DNA of 64,000 nt from Pisaster brevispinus. Lineage: Eukaryota; Echinodermata; Asteroidea; Forcipulatida; Asteriidae. Made by a program: the position numbers and the translations under genes. The notes under the pieces are model-generated. The model saw nothing but the letters and a program-made list of their open reading frames with translations, had not been told where the DNA came from and did not search any database. Below are positions 1 through 12,500 of this stretch, in pieces (positions within the stretch are counted from its first letter, which is position 1; each line of letters starts with the position of its first letter). Location of the stretch: NCBI GenBank assembly GCA_023634235.1, contig JAMKCF010000013.1, positions 10,098,296-10,162,295 of the forward strand, read 5' to 3'.

Positions 1-840
1 AAGAAACAACTACAAAGAAAAATAAACCTATGGGTTTTGGGGATGTGGCCATGAGAGAGGAGGAGACACGGAAACGAGAGAGGGAAGAGGGATCTAGTGA
101 TGAAGGACAAGAACAACGGAAACAACAACGAGACGAAGAGGGTGAAAGCGAAAATGGCTCAGACATGGAGACACAAGACGAAGAAAGACAACCACCGGAA
201 AAACCAGACCAGCAACCCCAAAATGAACCAGACCAAAGACCTGACCAGCGATTTGGGGAAACACCTGACCAGGGTTCCAGAGTGGAAACCTACCAACAAC
301 CTCAGGAGAAAACCAACCCTTGACCTAAACAGACATCCGAACAAGACCACGTATCCCAGGAAACACTTGACGAACGACCTCGGGAGTATGATGAGCAGCG
401 ACCGAGGGATACTCCTGACCAGCGACCCAGGGACACCCCTGACCAGCGACCCCGGGACACTACCGACCAAAGCGACCAAAGACCTCCACAGACACCCTAC
501 CGACGACGATGGGAAACAATCAGACAGCGACAAACATCAGACCAGAGACCTCGTAAAGCACAGGACCGGCGACACCGCAACACATCTGAACAACGAACCA
601 AACAAGACTCACAAGAAGACAGTGAATGAGAATGTGTTACATATGTAAAAGGAGGGGTGCGGCGACTTCGAAAGAAGCGAACATCATGGCCAAGAAAGGA
701 CAATGGAGACGCAAAAGTACTTCAAGCCAACCCAGTACTTCGAGCCAACCCAAACAATGGGGTAGAGAAATCATTTTTAGTCATGGAACACGAGACTCCA
801 GGGGGTAGCCATTCTAGCATCTGGCCGGAGTGGAATTGGA

Positions 841-1080
841 TTGGCCAACCCTGGTAATGACAAGGAAGTGAGGGTCATCACGTGCAACATTTTATGGAAG
901 GGGATCCTTCTAGAACTTGTATGCATTTATGCTCCGAATGAAATGTATGCTACAATTGCCTTTTTCAAGAAAATGTCAAAGTATTTATACGAGGGTAGTA
1001 ATTGGGTTATAGCTGGGGATTTAAATTGTCAAATTGACTTGGAGACAATAAAAAGACAAGATTGTTTTGGAATTTATTAA
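841..1080 (+). pseudogene. LINE APE-type endonuclease fragment
   Basis: A 79-residue remnant of an apurinic/apyrimidinic-type endonuclease. The motif VCIYAPNE is followed by VIAGDLNCQID, which corresponds to the GDFN box of LINE endonucleases. There is no complete catalytic domain, because the SDH box is missing. Confidence 0.7.
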
Positions 1081-1684
1081 AATTATTAATGAACACGATG
1101 TGGTGGATACTTGAAAAACCTTGTACCCAAAAGAACAAGTTTTACCCTTTTTCATAAAGGTTTAACCCTGCGGTAAGCGGGCATGCCATGATTTTCAAGG
1201 CAGAACTAGCATTTTTGTTAATTACTCCTCTAATGAATAAAGTAGAAAGTCTTTTTTTCTTGACTTCCTCCATTATACGATTGAGAAACATAATGGAGAA
1301 TTTGAGTGGCCTAGCTTATCTGGTTTACCCGCTACATCCAATTCAACTGGCGCTGGTCCAAGGTCTATGGGGATTTCCCCATAGACTTGCGGTGGCAAAG
1401 CAAACCTTTTATAAGGCTATTCGGTTTCCGTCAAACAAAAGTGACCGTCCGCATAACAATTTCAATTGTTTCAATGAAAACTTCTAGTTTGCCATTATGG
1501 AACAACACCATCATCACCGACAACCAAGACAAGATTTTAGATAGTTATATTCTCAAATCCATCTCAAACAGATAATTGAAGACAGAAAGATTATTCCATT
1601 TGATAAGTTAGCCCCAAAATCTAATATTTTCCCATTAATTCCGGGGTATTGTAGAGCGTTTAAAGAGAAACATTAAAGCTGAGT

Positions 1685-2100
1685 ATGTTAGTGAGACGAG
1701 GGAAAGGCCCCCCGAATCACTTCCTTAATATTATCACACTAGAAGACAAAATTAACGATGTCACTGTGGACTTAGATCAAATGAATGTTAAATGTTTTTA
1801 TAACAAATTAATTGAACAAAATTACAATCCGCCAGGTGTAGAGAAATTCTGGGGCAATTTTTTCCCTGCTCAGACTCTCAATTGGAATGATATCTGGAAC
1901 AATGGGCGTGCGAAATTCTTGATTCCGAACACAAAGATTCATTGTTCAAACTAAAGCACAAAATTCTTCCGACAAAAGACAAGCTTAAGAATTATGGCAT
2001 AACTCAAGATGACAAATGTGCTCTGTGCAAAGTAAATACTGAAACTATTGAACACTTATTTATTGAATGCAACAAACACGCTGAGGCTTTGTTTGAATGT
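1685..2100 (+). pseudogene. LINE ORF2 C-terminal fragment (zf-RVT type)
   Basis: The frame encodes WNDIWNN, then in a shifted frame a KHKILPTKDKL segment and a C-x2-C...H-x4-C motif typical of the region after the RT in L1/Tx1-like ORF2 proteins. A frameshift lies near 1945-1955. It belongs to the same LINE as the endonuclease fragment, with the RT core deleted between them. Confidence 0.65.
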
Positions 2101-2620
2101 TGAAAATATTATACGTAAACAGACCAGTAATAGCACCTTTTGCTTAAATAATGTCAACAGAATGTTGGGAGGGGGTATCACAGATCAATTGTGCATTTTT
2201 TTGATAGCACGTTTAAACCGAACGATGTGGAAGGTTAGATGTAAAGAAGCTACGGAGGAAACAACAATTGCAATTTTTGGCTTTCTTACACAGCTAGCCT
2301 TCGTAACTTTCTGTCCATCGAAAGAAAAAGACTAGAAGACGATTCGTTTAACCGTTTATATTGACGTAACAGTTTACTTTGTTGTATTCAATACGACCAC
2401 TAACACTTTATTATATAAGTCATTCTGCTGAATTATGTGCAAATTCATTGTTTATTGTGTCTAATTTTACATTTAAACGTGTAATAACTTTTTAATCTGC
2501 AGCATGTAAATATTGTAAATTAATGTTTTTGAGTTTCTTGTATGAGTAAAATTTTAATTTGTTCTTTGTGCAGGCAATTAAATAAATGGAGCTGTATAGG
2601 TCCACTTTCATGAAAAAAAA

Positions 2621-3401
2621 ATAATATTAAGTACAGAAATACAAAAGTGAATAATTAAAAATAAAGAAATGCATTAATGCATAAATGTTATAATGCTTGG
2701 TTATTTGTCGAAATTTTTATTAAAACGTACTTGGTATGAACAAGAGTGACGATGAAGTTTTGCTTTTTTGGGGGTAAATTGCATGGATTTATTTGGAATA
2801 ATCGATGAGAAGTATCGACTTGGGAAACAACAAACAAGCAAGCAAACAAACAAACAAACAAGCTAAAAAAAACGAACAAAGGAATGACCGAACGAACAAC
2901 AAACAAACACATAAACTCACAGTTGTGTTGCGGAAAAGAACCGATGATTTAACAACTAATTTCAGGTAAAGGAGATCAGGGTATACTGCTCAAACTTGGA
3001 GTTGTTACTGGATAGTGTGCACATTTACGCATAAAAGGAGAACCGCTTGGAAAGCCGTTTTTATTGTTCAACTACATCCTACACAAGTCACAAAACTCAA
3101 CATATTTAGAGAAGTACGCAATTCATCACAAACGCAGCGATTTTTTCTTCTTCCTTTGTTAGATGATGCCAACGATTATAGACTGCAGAAAGCGGAGGAT
3201 CGGAATTTGGGCCGCAATGTAAAATGAGCACTGTACGCCATTTCAGAAAGCAACTCTTGTGATTCAAAAAAAGATCAGTACAGCAATGATCAGTGCTATC
3301 AAAAACATTTGCTTGCTGAAATGGCGCTCATGCACATTTCACGTTCATAGCTCAATTTATCCATCATGAGCTTTCGGCACTCTTGATTTTATGGATGATA
3401 C
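2621..3401. other. Non-coding, low-complexity AT-rich DNA
   Basis: I see no gene here. The stretch holds a short CAAA-type tract (about 2829-2860) and a CGAACAAA tract (about 2870-2910). Translations of these tracts are repetitive and are artefacts. Confidence 0.6.
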
Positions 3402-3554
3402 CTTGTTGGCAGTCCAGTCCTTTGTAACCGGCTGCACAACTGCAACCATAAGGGTCAGGTAAACAGAACAGTAGTCCCTTGCAGGAAGAAGCTCCCATTA
3501 CGTCCGAATCACACTTTAAGTTTCCTCTTAGGCCGAAGGTATTTCTTCCATGTA
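3402..3554 (-). CDS. Gene 1 exon: second EGF-like module ([10 protein letters not shown] type)
   Basis: A 153-nt phase 1-1 exon with acceptor ATTTAG at 3555-3560 and donor GTATCA. It encodes RNTFGLRGN, six cysteines, then [15 protein letters not shown]. It is closely similar to exon 62304-62462 of gene 2, so the two are paralogous exons. Confidence 0.85.
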
Positions 3555-6500
3555 CTAAATGGGTATCAAATACAATTACAAAATTTAAGATAAACAACAG
3601 TAATTGTTCAGATATTACTGTGCTGTTTGACGGTAGTCACCCATTTTTCTAAATGACCATCAGTCTTTAATGGTTGGCTAGTGCTCTTATGGGGCGTGGG
3701 GTCAATCAATCTATGTCAGTTCAACACAACCATATGCTTTATATTATGTTATAGTGGTTTTAGACACGCAAAACAAAAATGCGTTTCACTTTATTTAACT
3801 ACGTGCTTATATTATAGTAAATTAAACTATAGCATGCTTAACTATACCAATCATGAATTAAACAACATTTGTTACTTGGTAATTTGAGACACCCCCATAG
3901 AAACTAAAGTTTGATTATTCCATGTTATATTGTTTTTGTCATGAACAGTAAATAGTCGTATTGTGCTTTTGTACGTTTAACGTTCGGAGTATGTATTTCC
4001 TTGATGCGTTTTACCGTGAAGCTCTAAACATCAGTATTTACATTTAATTTCAACTTGAAACCGTTAAAATGTTGATAAAGCTTGTTTATAATCTTATTAG
4101 CTAAACTTGTAGAATTAAGCAGGGACGTTGAAAGTTGGTCGTAGTTTTATTTTAGCAAATGATTCTGGGCGAATAAGCAAAATTGGAGTAGAAACAAACA
4201 TTTAATTACAGAACAATCTAGAAATATAACCAATACTAACATGATTCACAGGTTGTGCCACTGAAACCAGGTGGACAAATACAAACACCACTGACGTCAA
4301 CACACACTCCTCCATTTAAACATATCAGGCAAAGACCTAGACAATCAGGCTTCCCCCATTTGTTTTCTTGACATCCTGTAGCAAAACAATAGTGAAACTT
4401 TGAGGAATGATGACAAATTTTACATTTAAAATGTGTGTAAAAGCGTGGGCCATTTTTTGCTGAGAAACTGAAAATTGTAACCTCAGAGAATGTTTAGGAA
4501 AGATGGTTTTACTTAAAAACAAGACCACATTAAACATACTAAAAACATGACACTAAACGCAAATCATAATTTCGAAATTGAATATCCCGTTATATAATAG
4601 CATCTAAACTGTGTATACAACGTCGGTCTTGAGTTGCTTTCGTTTGCCAAAAACGGACAATCGGACAAACAAACGGACTAACATGGAATACGGAAAAAGG
4701 AGGAAAAAAGCACTTGTCTAACTCCATGGTAAAAACGTGCAAGTACGCTTGGTTTTTTTTTTCCTACCGAGCAAAACACAAATATACAAAATTCAACTAA
4801 GTGACTTCGCTCGGCCCCAGCGGCCTATCCAGGACCGCTGGGATGGGCTAATCAGCTTGCACAGATTCTTGTTCAGGAAGTATGTCATGCGTGCAGTGCT
4901 TGCAGTGTGAGTGTGATGCATGATGGGACTGAGCATTAACCAATGGGCATGCTTAATACGTTTGCCCATCCCAGCGCCTTTGGTTTTAAGACAAGGCGCT
5001 GGGGACGAACGAACTACGTGACACGCACATTTGACGTGTGTTTTTTCTCATTGTCTACGCAATAATGCTTGCAACAAATCGGCTTTTAGAGGGGGGAGGA
5101 CGCACACACTAGCCGCTTATATAAATAAAACATTTTAGCGAGATCGTATGTATAGTTTTACACATTATTTTTACACGGTTCAACATTTGCTTTATTTGCC
5201 TTTTATTAACAGAACAGTTTTACACTTTTTGTAAAGGAATATTGGTCGGCTTGTTCAACGCTTGCTGTTTTTATAGATCCGGAATGGACATTTTTTAACT
5301 AAATCTACAGTTTGGTATTTTGGGGTCTTCTTCCTCATATTTTGTGACTGGGTTAACTTAAGTCCCTGTTATTGTTTCGTCTTTTTCCAGACGTCTATGT
5401 GAATGAATTCGCCCTTGTACTAGCTCAGTCATATCAGCAGAGAACTGTGTGCTGTACTTAAAGTTTACCACACAGTCTTTTGTTTTGTCTTCGTCCGTAT
5501 CTTCCCTACTATTATATTCTTAATTAGTGAAAACCTTTCATAAATGGAAACTTGTTTAACTAAGTCATTAAACGTTTGTTAAACCCGACAGTATTTGAAG
5601 CTTTTGATTGTCTTTATCCTTAAATCTTCTTGATTCTTTGTTCTTTTAACCAGAGTCATTTTGTTTTATTTATTTTTGCATATAAGAAATTTCAGGCCTT
5701 TTGAACACATTTTTTTTCACGGATAGTTTTGAGATTTTAAGATCGTAACAACAATTACTTTCTGTTTCTACATCGAATGGCTATTCTTTAAATTGCAAAA
5801 AATAATATTGAACATTGGACATTCACGTTTGTTTGCGCAGTGAATGTCTCCTTTTTGTTGGACACTGGGCATCGAAACACGGGTTTGTACAACAAATGTA
5901 CACTTAATAGTCTTATATCGGACAATAGGAGATTCACTTATATACATAATTGCACAGTGAATTTGCACTTAACAACGAAGACACCCCTCAAAGTTTTTTA
6001 CCAGGATTTTCTACTTTATCTCGACGTAGACATTCATGTTGGTTTGTAGAACCAATGTATACTTACTTTCATCGCACACTGAGCGTTACAAACAACAGCA
6101 TCAAGTTTACGGCAGGAGTCTGGCTGAGAACCGGCCGCTCCTCTGACAAACTTTGCTGTTCATTATTGGACGTTGAGCAAATGTATACTTATCACTTTTT
6201 TTGTAGACACCCACAAAAGTTTGTACCAAAAGGAATGTCTACCTTCGTCGCAGAATGGAGTATTCAGGGAGTATTATTTGGTCAACAGTTTCAAGGTTTT
6301 CAGGGGTGAATAAACGGGGTGAATAATTTCTAACTTCTGAACTAGCTATCGTCCTAAAGAACGCAAAGTTGACCAACAGTTATTATATTGTACTATACAG
6401 TGTTGCATTACCCTTCCTTATCGCTTATTGTCCCACTTTTTTTCTACCCTTCCCCCTCATCTTTATTCCTCTCGTTTTTATTTAAACAGTTACTTTGTTT

Positions 6501-9500
6501 GTGTGACAAATTTGACCGGGAGCATGTACACCGGCGGCCCGGATCCATGCATGAGTATTTTTAATATTAACAAACTTATGTTGGCTATTTTAGAAGTCGT
6601 TTTTACGAAACAAAACGTCGTATTGGATTAACGTGAACTCGTGACATAAAGAAAAAAAAAACGCTTACTGGAGTAAAGAAAATTGTGTAGACAAATTCAG
6701 GATAATATGACGTTATGAACATGGAGATCAAATGGCCGTCTGTTTCCACATTCGTATCGATTTGTTTGTATCTTTGTTTATGTGAAGAGTCCTACACAGG
6801 GTAAGTCACTGCTGCATTTAGTGCATCCCTATTGACTGGTATCATCCAATGCAAATAATGGTTTACCTCTGACAAGTAACCTCATAAGCGCCTGTTTGCC
6901 GTCACTGCGAGCAGCGGTTTCATGAACCTCGTATGTTCCAGCATGTGTGCTACTTGCTCCCTGGATATCATACTGAAGGTTGTTTTTAGAGAAAGGAGGA
7001 TTGCTGCTATCCTTTCTCCAACGAGTAGCTGTCCGCGAGCCCGTAGCAGTTACTGCCAGACGTACATCATCCCCTGAGTTTACCGTCTGGCTTAAAGCAG
7101 TTGGCAGAAAGTCAGCTGCATTAGAGAGACACAACAGTAAATTAATTCGGAAAGTCTACATGTCAGTAACATAACCAGCGAGGGGGAAGGGCTGGGGTGG
7201 TCTCAGAAACATTTTCCCCAATGAGATCAACGGTAAAATAAATTTAACATATGAAGAAAACTAAATAACCACAAAAACGGAAAACTAAAACACGAAAAAA
7301 AAAGTCAGGTTTAAACGCGAAAACTAGATTTTTGGAAAAAGATTAATACATCTTATTAGAAGATTTTATTAGGCATTTAATGTCACAGCGTTCGATTTGT
7401 CATTTAATTTTTACTTCCACATACATTTTTAAAACAACTTATTTCAGCGCACATTTCACTACTTACGTTCAGTGCTCATAATAACAGTGCCAATGCTAGT
7501 CGACACACCTCCACCCGCCAGATGCCGGCATCCGTAGAAAAGAGACAGAAACATCACCGTCAACAGCCGTTGGGTCCAGAGTGCTATCGCCTGGTAAGCT
7601 TCGGTCAGTTGGGTCGAGGGCTCCAGTTGTGCAAGTGAATTGAGTACGAGCAACAGAGAGAGTTCCGTCCAAGTTGACAAAGAGTCCAGCTATGAAGGTC
7701 TCCTCCGAAGAAAGTGGGACACTTGGTTTAGTTACGCAGGTAAAATCGTCTACGGCAAACACACCTATGTAAAATAAAGAAGGAAACACTTTTTAACAAC
7801 CGTTTTCTCGTTCATCCAGTGGCAAACTCCCCAATCAATTTCTGTGCCCAAGTAAAATCGTATACGGCCAACACATCTACAATTCGAGCAGAATATTAAT
7901 TTTCCGTCTTTTCCATCCATTGTCATTCTCTTCAAGTTAATCCTCGTTTATATTTGTATAAGGTAAGAAGCTCAATTGAAATGATGTTTTCACTAATAGG
8001 GTTGTTCAATGTAAAATGTGTTTTTAAAATGTTTTTTGTCTACCTTTTGCCATATATCGATTTGGTCACTTCGTGGAAACAGTTTTAAGAATCAATTAGT
8101 AACCCACAAGGGAAACTTACTGGATACATTTTCAGTCTTTGGGGTTGAACAAAGACAAATTTACGAGAGCGGGATTTGAACCAACGACCTCTGGATTAAC
8201 GTGTTTGCATTACACCAACTGAGCTGTCAAGCCCTACGTTGGCAGTCTCTCTATTTTGTCAATATCGTCTCGGTTCCGGGGTGCCAGTCAGAAACAATAC
8301 AACCGTTAGCTACCGTGTAGCCAGGGATCACACCCAGGTTTGCGATACAACCTGGAAAGCGGAAGCCAGGGGAACACCTTAAGGGTATGGGACCTTTTGT
8401 TTTATATATAAAATTCAACATTTAAATGATTTGGGGTTGACCAACGAATAATGACTAGAGCAGGATTTGCCAACATTCTCCTGGTTAACGCCATCTAGCC
8501 CTATGTTGGCGTTCTTCCTATTTTGTCAATATCTTGGTTCGGGGCGCCTGTCAGAAGCCATACATCCGTTAACTGTAATTAACATGTACCCCGTCATTTC
8601 TCATTGTGGTTTATCATTTGTCATCTGAATAAAAAGTCGCATCCCCTTGCAGGTGCTCCCCTGGTTGTCGTTTTTTAAGATTGTGTCGTAAGCTTGAGTG
8701 TTAAAGCAATTTACTAAGTTTAGTAAAAAGGGATGGTTCTCTTAGCGTATTATAATATAGTGTTTAACAAAGCACCAACCTGCCCACTACTGATCCATCA
8801 TTAATATAAATTTAAAACAACAAATACAAGCAAGACGAGTCAACCATTACATTTCAGTAATGCTTAATGACATTATTATTACTACTATTTTGTCTGAAGC
8901 TGATATTTTAAATTAAGGCAGGACTAAAAGTATGCAGTGACTAGTTAAAGGAACGGTATACAAAAGCTAAACATTAAACTCATGGGTATAAACTGAAACG
9001 TTTATACACTTCCACCACTGCTTGTCGTTGCATAAAACACGAGGACAACACTTGGAGTCTTGGAGATGTCACTAAAGTACGAAAGGAGCCAAGGTCATAT
9101 GAGTTCACCACACCAAATCGTATACCCCCTACGCCGTTACCGCACCCACTTGCGCAAAACGAATGGCAAACGCAGCAGCATAATGGCACGAAGCAGTTGC
9201 ACGCGCTGCAGAAGTGAGTTCGTTTTGCAGATGCATCTAGAGCAGAAGGCAAACCGTCTAAAGAACAATTCACCACTGAGCCAGGCCGTACTAGCTGCAG
9301 ACCGATGCACATTGCAGGTACCTAATCCTTCCTACCAAGGTTAGTAGAGAACCTAAGCCCACGATGTAAGCCAACTGTTATGAAACACATTTTTTACAAC
9401 TAATTTGATTTTATTTAAAAACATTGTTCACGTTTATTGGTTTTAACAAGAGGGAAATATTGTAATACTACTTTTTGGGCAGAGGCACACATGTTGAAGC

Positions 9501-12500
9501 AGGTAAGGAATACTCCACCTTTTGACCACCTCAATAGACAACATTTTGGCGCCAGTAGGTTTAGATCCAGCTCTTTTTTCTCGTACTTCCTCTATTAAAA
9601 GAAAATCGCCGAGTTTAGAATGTTTCGACACAAAATCAGGACTCTTAGACAAAAACTTTAAAGGGAAAACCCCTAGACCACATCTATGTATGCCAGTGTA
9701 AAGAGACACCTTAGTTCTTACAACATAAATTAGTTAGCACTTACTACCGCCCATCTAAAACATGAAGAATTTAGTCAAAGTTCCTAAACTTATTGTTGTC
9801 CCACAAAAGTACACAGTTTTCTCCATGACAACCACTTATGTCCTAAGAGGCAGTCTTATTAATTAATAATCGTGCCTGCCACAACACCGAGACAGCTTGT
9901 TACAGAGTAAAACATGACACATTGCTTACCCTTGATCAACAATAAGAGGCGATACTCGCCCTTGTTTTACTTCTCGCCTGCGTTCGACATGATTGAGAAG
10001 TAAATGTTCTTTTTAACGCCTCTCTGATCGCTTAGGTACCAATCTAAAATGGTTCTTCGCTTACCTTCGCGACCTTCGTTGTTTCCATTAAATATGTTAC
10101 TACTCACATGTTTATCCACAGCTCTGTGATTGCACATTGAAAGTGTCATTTCAAACGGTGATCGCTCTTTTCAGATATTGCCACAAATCTGAAATAACAT
10201 TAAGTTCACGCAAGAAAAAAATAACAGCAAGAAACAATCATGAGAAACGTTCCTGCACATCTAACAAAGTAAGTTTGTTTTGCGATTAGTTTTCAGAGTG
10301 ATTAATGGCGTCTGACTGAGTGATCACCTACACCTCTGAGCTACATCACAATTCAACGATTCACCTCACTCCAGATTCCTAAGTTCATCTTTAATTCTCG
10401 TCAGTCGAACGGAAATCTCATCTGCATCCTTCCCAGGCACATTCAAGTCTTGCAAAATGCCGGTGGGTCGTAAAACCAAGTCGGCGAAGTCGCCAGAAAA
10501 TCCACCTTTCTCACCGTCAAGGTCCCCGGAAGCAGTGGTGCGTGAAGTGGACACAGCAGATGACACTGACGGGGAAATTCAGCGTTTTGTGCGGGTCACG
10601 CTGACAGAGATTCGCCGGGGCCAAGAAGATCTACATAGGCAGATTGACAGCTTAGAATCCGGCCTCAATGCATCCAATGAATTTGAGGTGAGACACACAA
10701 CCAAACTTGAAATCAAAATAAAGGATCTGATGGAAAAGGTGGTCATTTTGGTAGATCAAGCCAAGAAACAACTATCTGATCACGCGGAAAAGCTGAACAA
10801 ATTAGAACGGTTCAGCCGGCGCAATAATGTGCGCATTATCGGCCTTCCCCAGGAAAAGGGCGAGGATTGCCTCACCACTGCCAAAGCCCTGCGGGAAGCT
10901 GAGTTGTCCATACCCGATGTCCTGTTAGAGCGTGCCCATCGAGATGGCCCGATAAACCCTGGTCGCCCACAGCACTTACTGATTAAATTCAACTGCTATC
11001 AGGACAAAATCAAGGTTCCTCGCCAACAACGGCAAGTACTGGCAGATGAACCATACTTTTGCACGGATGACCTGACGAAACTGGACCTACAGTAGAAACG
11101 TCGATGGACGGCTCAAGTCTCCAAGGCATACCAGGAAGGTAGGAAGCAGTGTTGTCTGACTCGAGTCCAGGACTCGGACTCGAGTCCGGTTTGAGTCCCA
11201 ATTTCGGTGACTCGGACTTGACTCGAGTCACGTCTGCAAAAGACTCGGACTCGGACTCGGACTCGACTATCGTGACTCGGACTTGTCCCCGAGGACTCGT
11301 GACTTGCAAATCACGTATTTTCACAAACAATACCCTTTTTTCAATATTAAAAACGATTCCGATGATCTGATTGTCATTCCCGGAGTGCACATGGATGGAG
11401 GAATATTAACGTCTTAGCACAAGAAGTACACTGTAGTATGGTGTTGCGAGTAATAGTGTTCGTGATTATTGTAGTAGTATTGTGTAGTAGATGGCACTGT
11501 ACATACAGCGCAGGTATGTTCGTTTCGTATGTTCAATACGCACAATAACACTGAGATGCACGACACCAATATTAATGCTGGTTATCTGTCAACGTTAACA
11601 CCATAGCCACTGCTTGCGTGAAGCAATTGTGCATATTACCAGGGAAATGGCATGTCCGGTACCTGTAAAACACTGCTTGCATTATTGCACTGTGATGGCT
11701 GTGTGTTATTTGCACCAGTTTCCACACATGGTCATCACGCACACGCGAAACTTGGTCAGGAAACTTGTTTAATCATGGCATCCGCCGTTCCGCCCCGTAT
11801 CGTTTCTTTGACAATTGCCAAAAGTGTCCAGTGTCTTTAAGGATTAAGTTTGTAAGAATTTAAGGATTTAAAAAGATTTGTTTCTCTTCAAAATAACCAA
11901 TTATATACTGATTTATTTATTTCAGAAAGGTAGGTAGCCAACAAGGTTTATGGTTTAGAGAAAGTTTCTTTAAATTTGTTGGCTATTTACCTTTCTGAAA
12001 TAAATAAATCAGTATATAATTGGTTAATTTGAAGAAAAAACAAATCATTTTAAATCCTTAAAAGATATTCTGGATAAGGGGCAAGGAGTTAAACCTCAAA
12101 TAAAATTGTAACTGCAGGTACAGAACTTTGTTTAAATTAAATGTGTTTTATTTTGTCATTTCCAATGCTTATTTTACAACATTTGGTTTGCCACCAATAT
12201 TTAAACAAGTGACTTGTGACTCGGACTCGGACTCGGACCAAGGGACTCGTGACTCGGACTCGGACTCGGACCAAGTGACTCGGGACTCGGACTCGGACTC
12301 GACACAGGTGACTCGACTACAAAACTGGTAGGAAGTATCGGTTCGTTGCTGGCAAGTGGTGTGACAACAGGGGCGTTTTGGCTGATTTCTACCATGAACA
12401 GGCCTAATGCATGCTCATCCCACACAAATTTCCGCATCGGCTACCTCATCAACTTCATCACTGCCTAACTGCATCCTGCTTCGTTCTGCATTCTGATCGT

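Larger units (their letters stand above)
1..2620 (+). mobile_element. Internally deleted L1/Tx1-like LINE
   Basis: A non-LTR retrotransposon copy that has lost most of its reverse transcriptase. The first 600 bp encode a hydrophilic, Gln/Pro/Asp-rich ORF1-like stretch with repeated DQ-R-P motifs, ending near a CYIC pair at about 632-643. An endonuclease fragment follows at 841-1077. A C-terminal LINE region with a CALC...HLFIEC cysteine/histidine motif lies at about 1950-2100. The tail carries AATAAA and a GGAG...TCCAC hairpin at 2588-2603, then a short A-run. The central RT motifs are absent and several frames are broken, so this is a dead copy. The left end lies outside the window. Confidence 0.75.
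10457..12407 (+). pseudogene. L1-like LINE ORF1 (coiled coil + RRM), split by a hAT insertion
   Basis: The open part 10457-11095 encodes 212 aa: a basic, Pro/Ser-rich N-terminus, a coiled coil (roughly residues 40-115) and the ORF1p RNA-binding core with RFSRRNNVRIIGLP. ORF1p binds LINE RNA and acts as a nucleic-acid chaperone. An in-frame TAG at 11093-11095 follows KLDLQ. Reading on gives KRRWTAQ and AYQEGRK, where a hAT element interrupts. The frame resumes at 12336 with YRFVAGKW and ends at TAA 12405-12407. The nonsense codon and the insertion make it dead. Confidence 0.8.

Noticed and set aside
159..533. 124-codon minus-strand frame opposite the LINE ORF1 region
   Set aside because: Shadow of repetitive coding DNA; leucine/serine-rich mirror of the plus-strand Asp/Pro repeats.
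8163..8234. Possible tRNA gene
   Set aside because: A and B boxes are present but the acceptor stem does not pair and the unit is part of a dispersed SINE.
9443..9709. 88-codon minus-strand frame, Lys/Ser-rich
   Set aside because: No recognisable motif, no flanking splice signals that connect to another exon; left as unassigned.
12201..12437. 78-codon frame rich in SPSPSPESLG
   Set aside because: Product of the GACTCG hexamer arrays in the hAT element.
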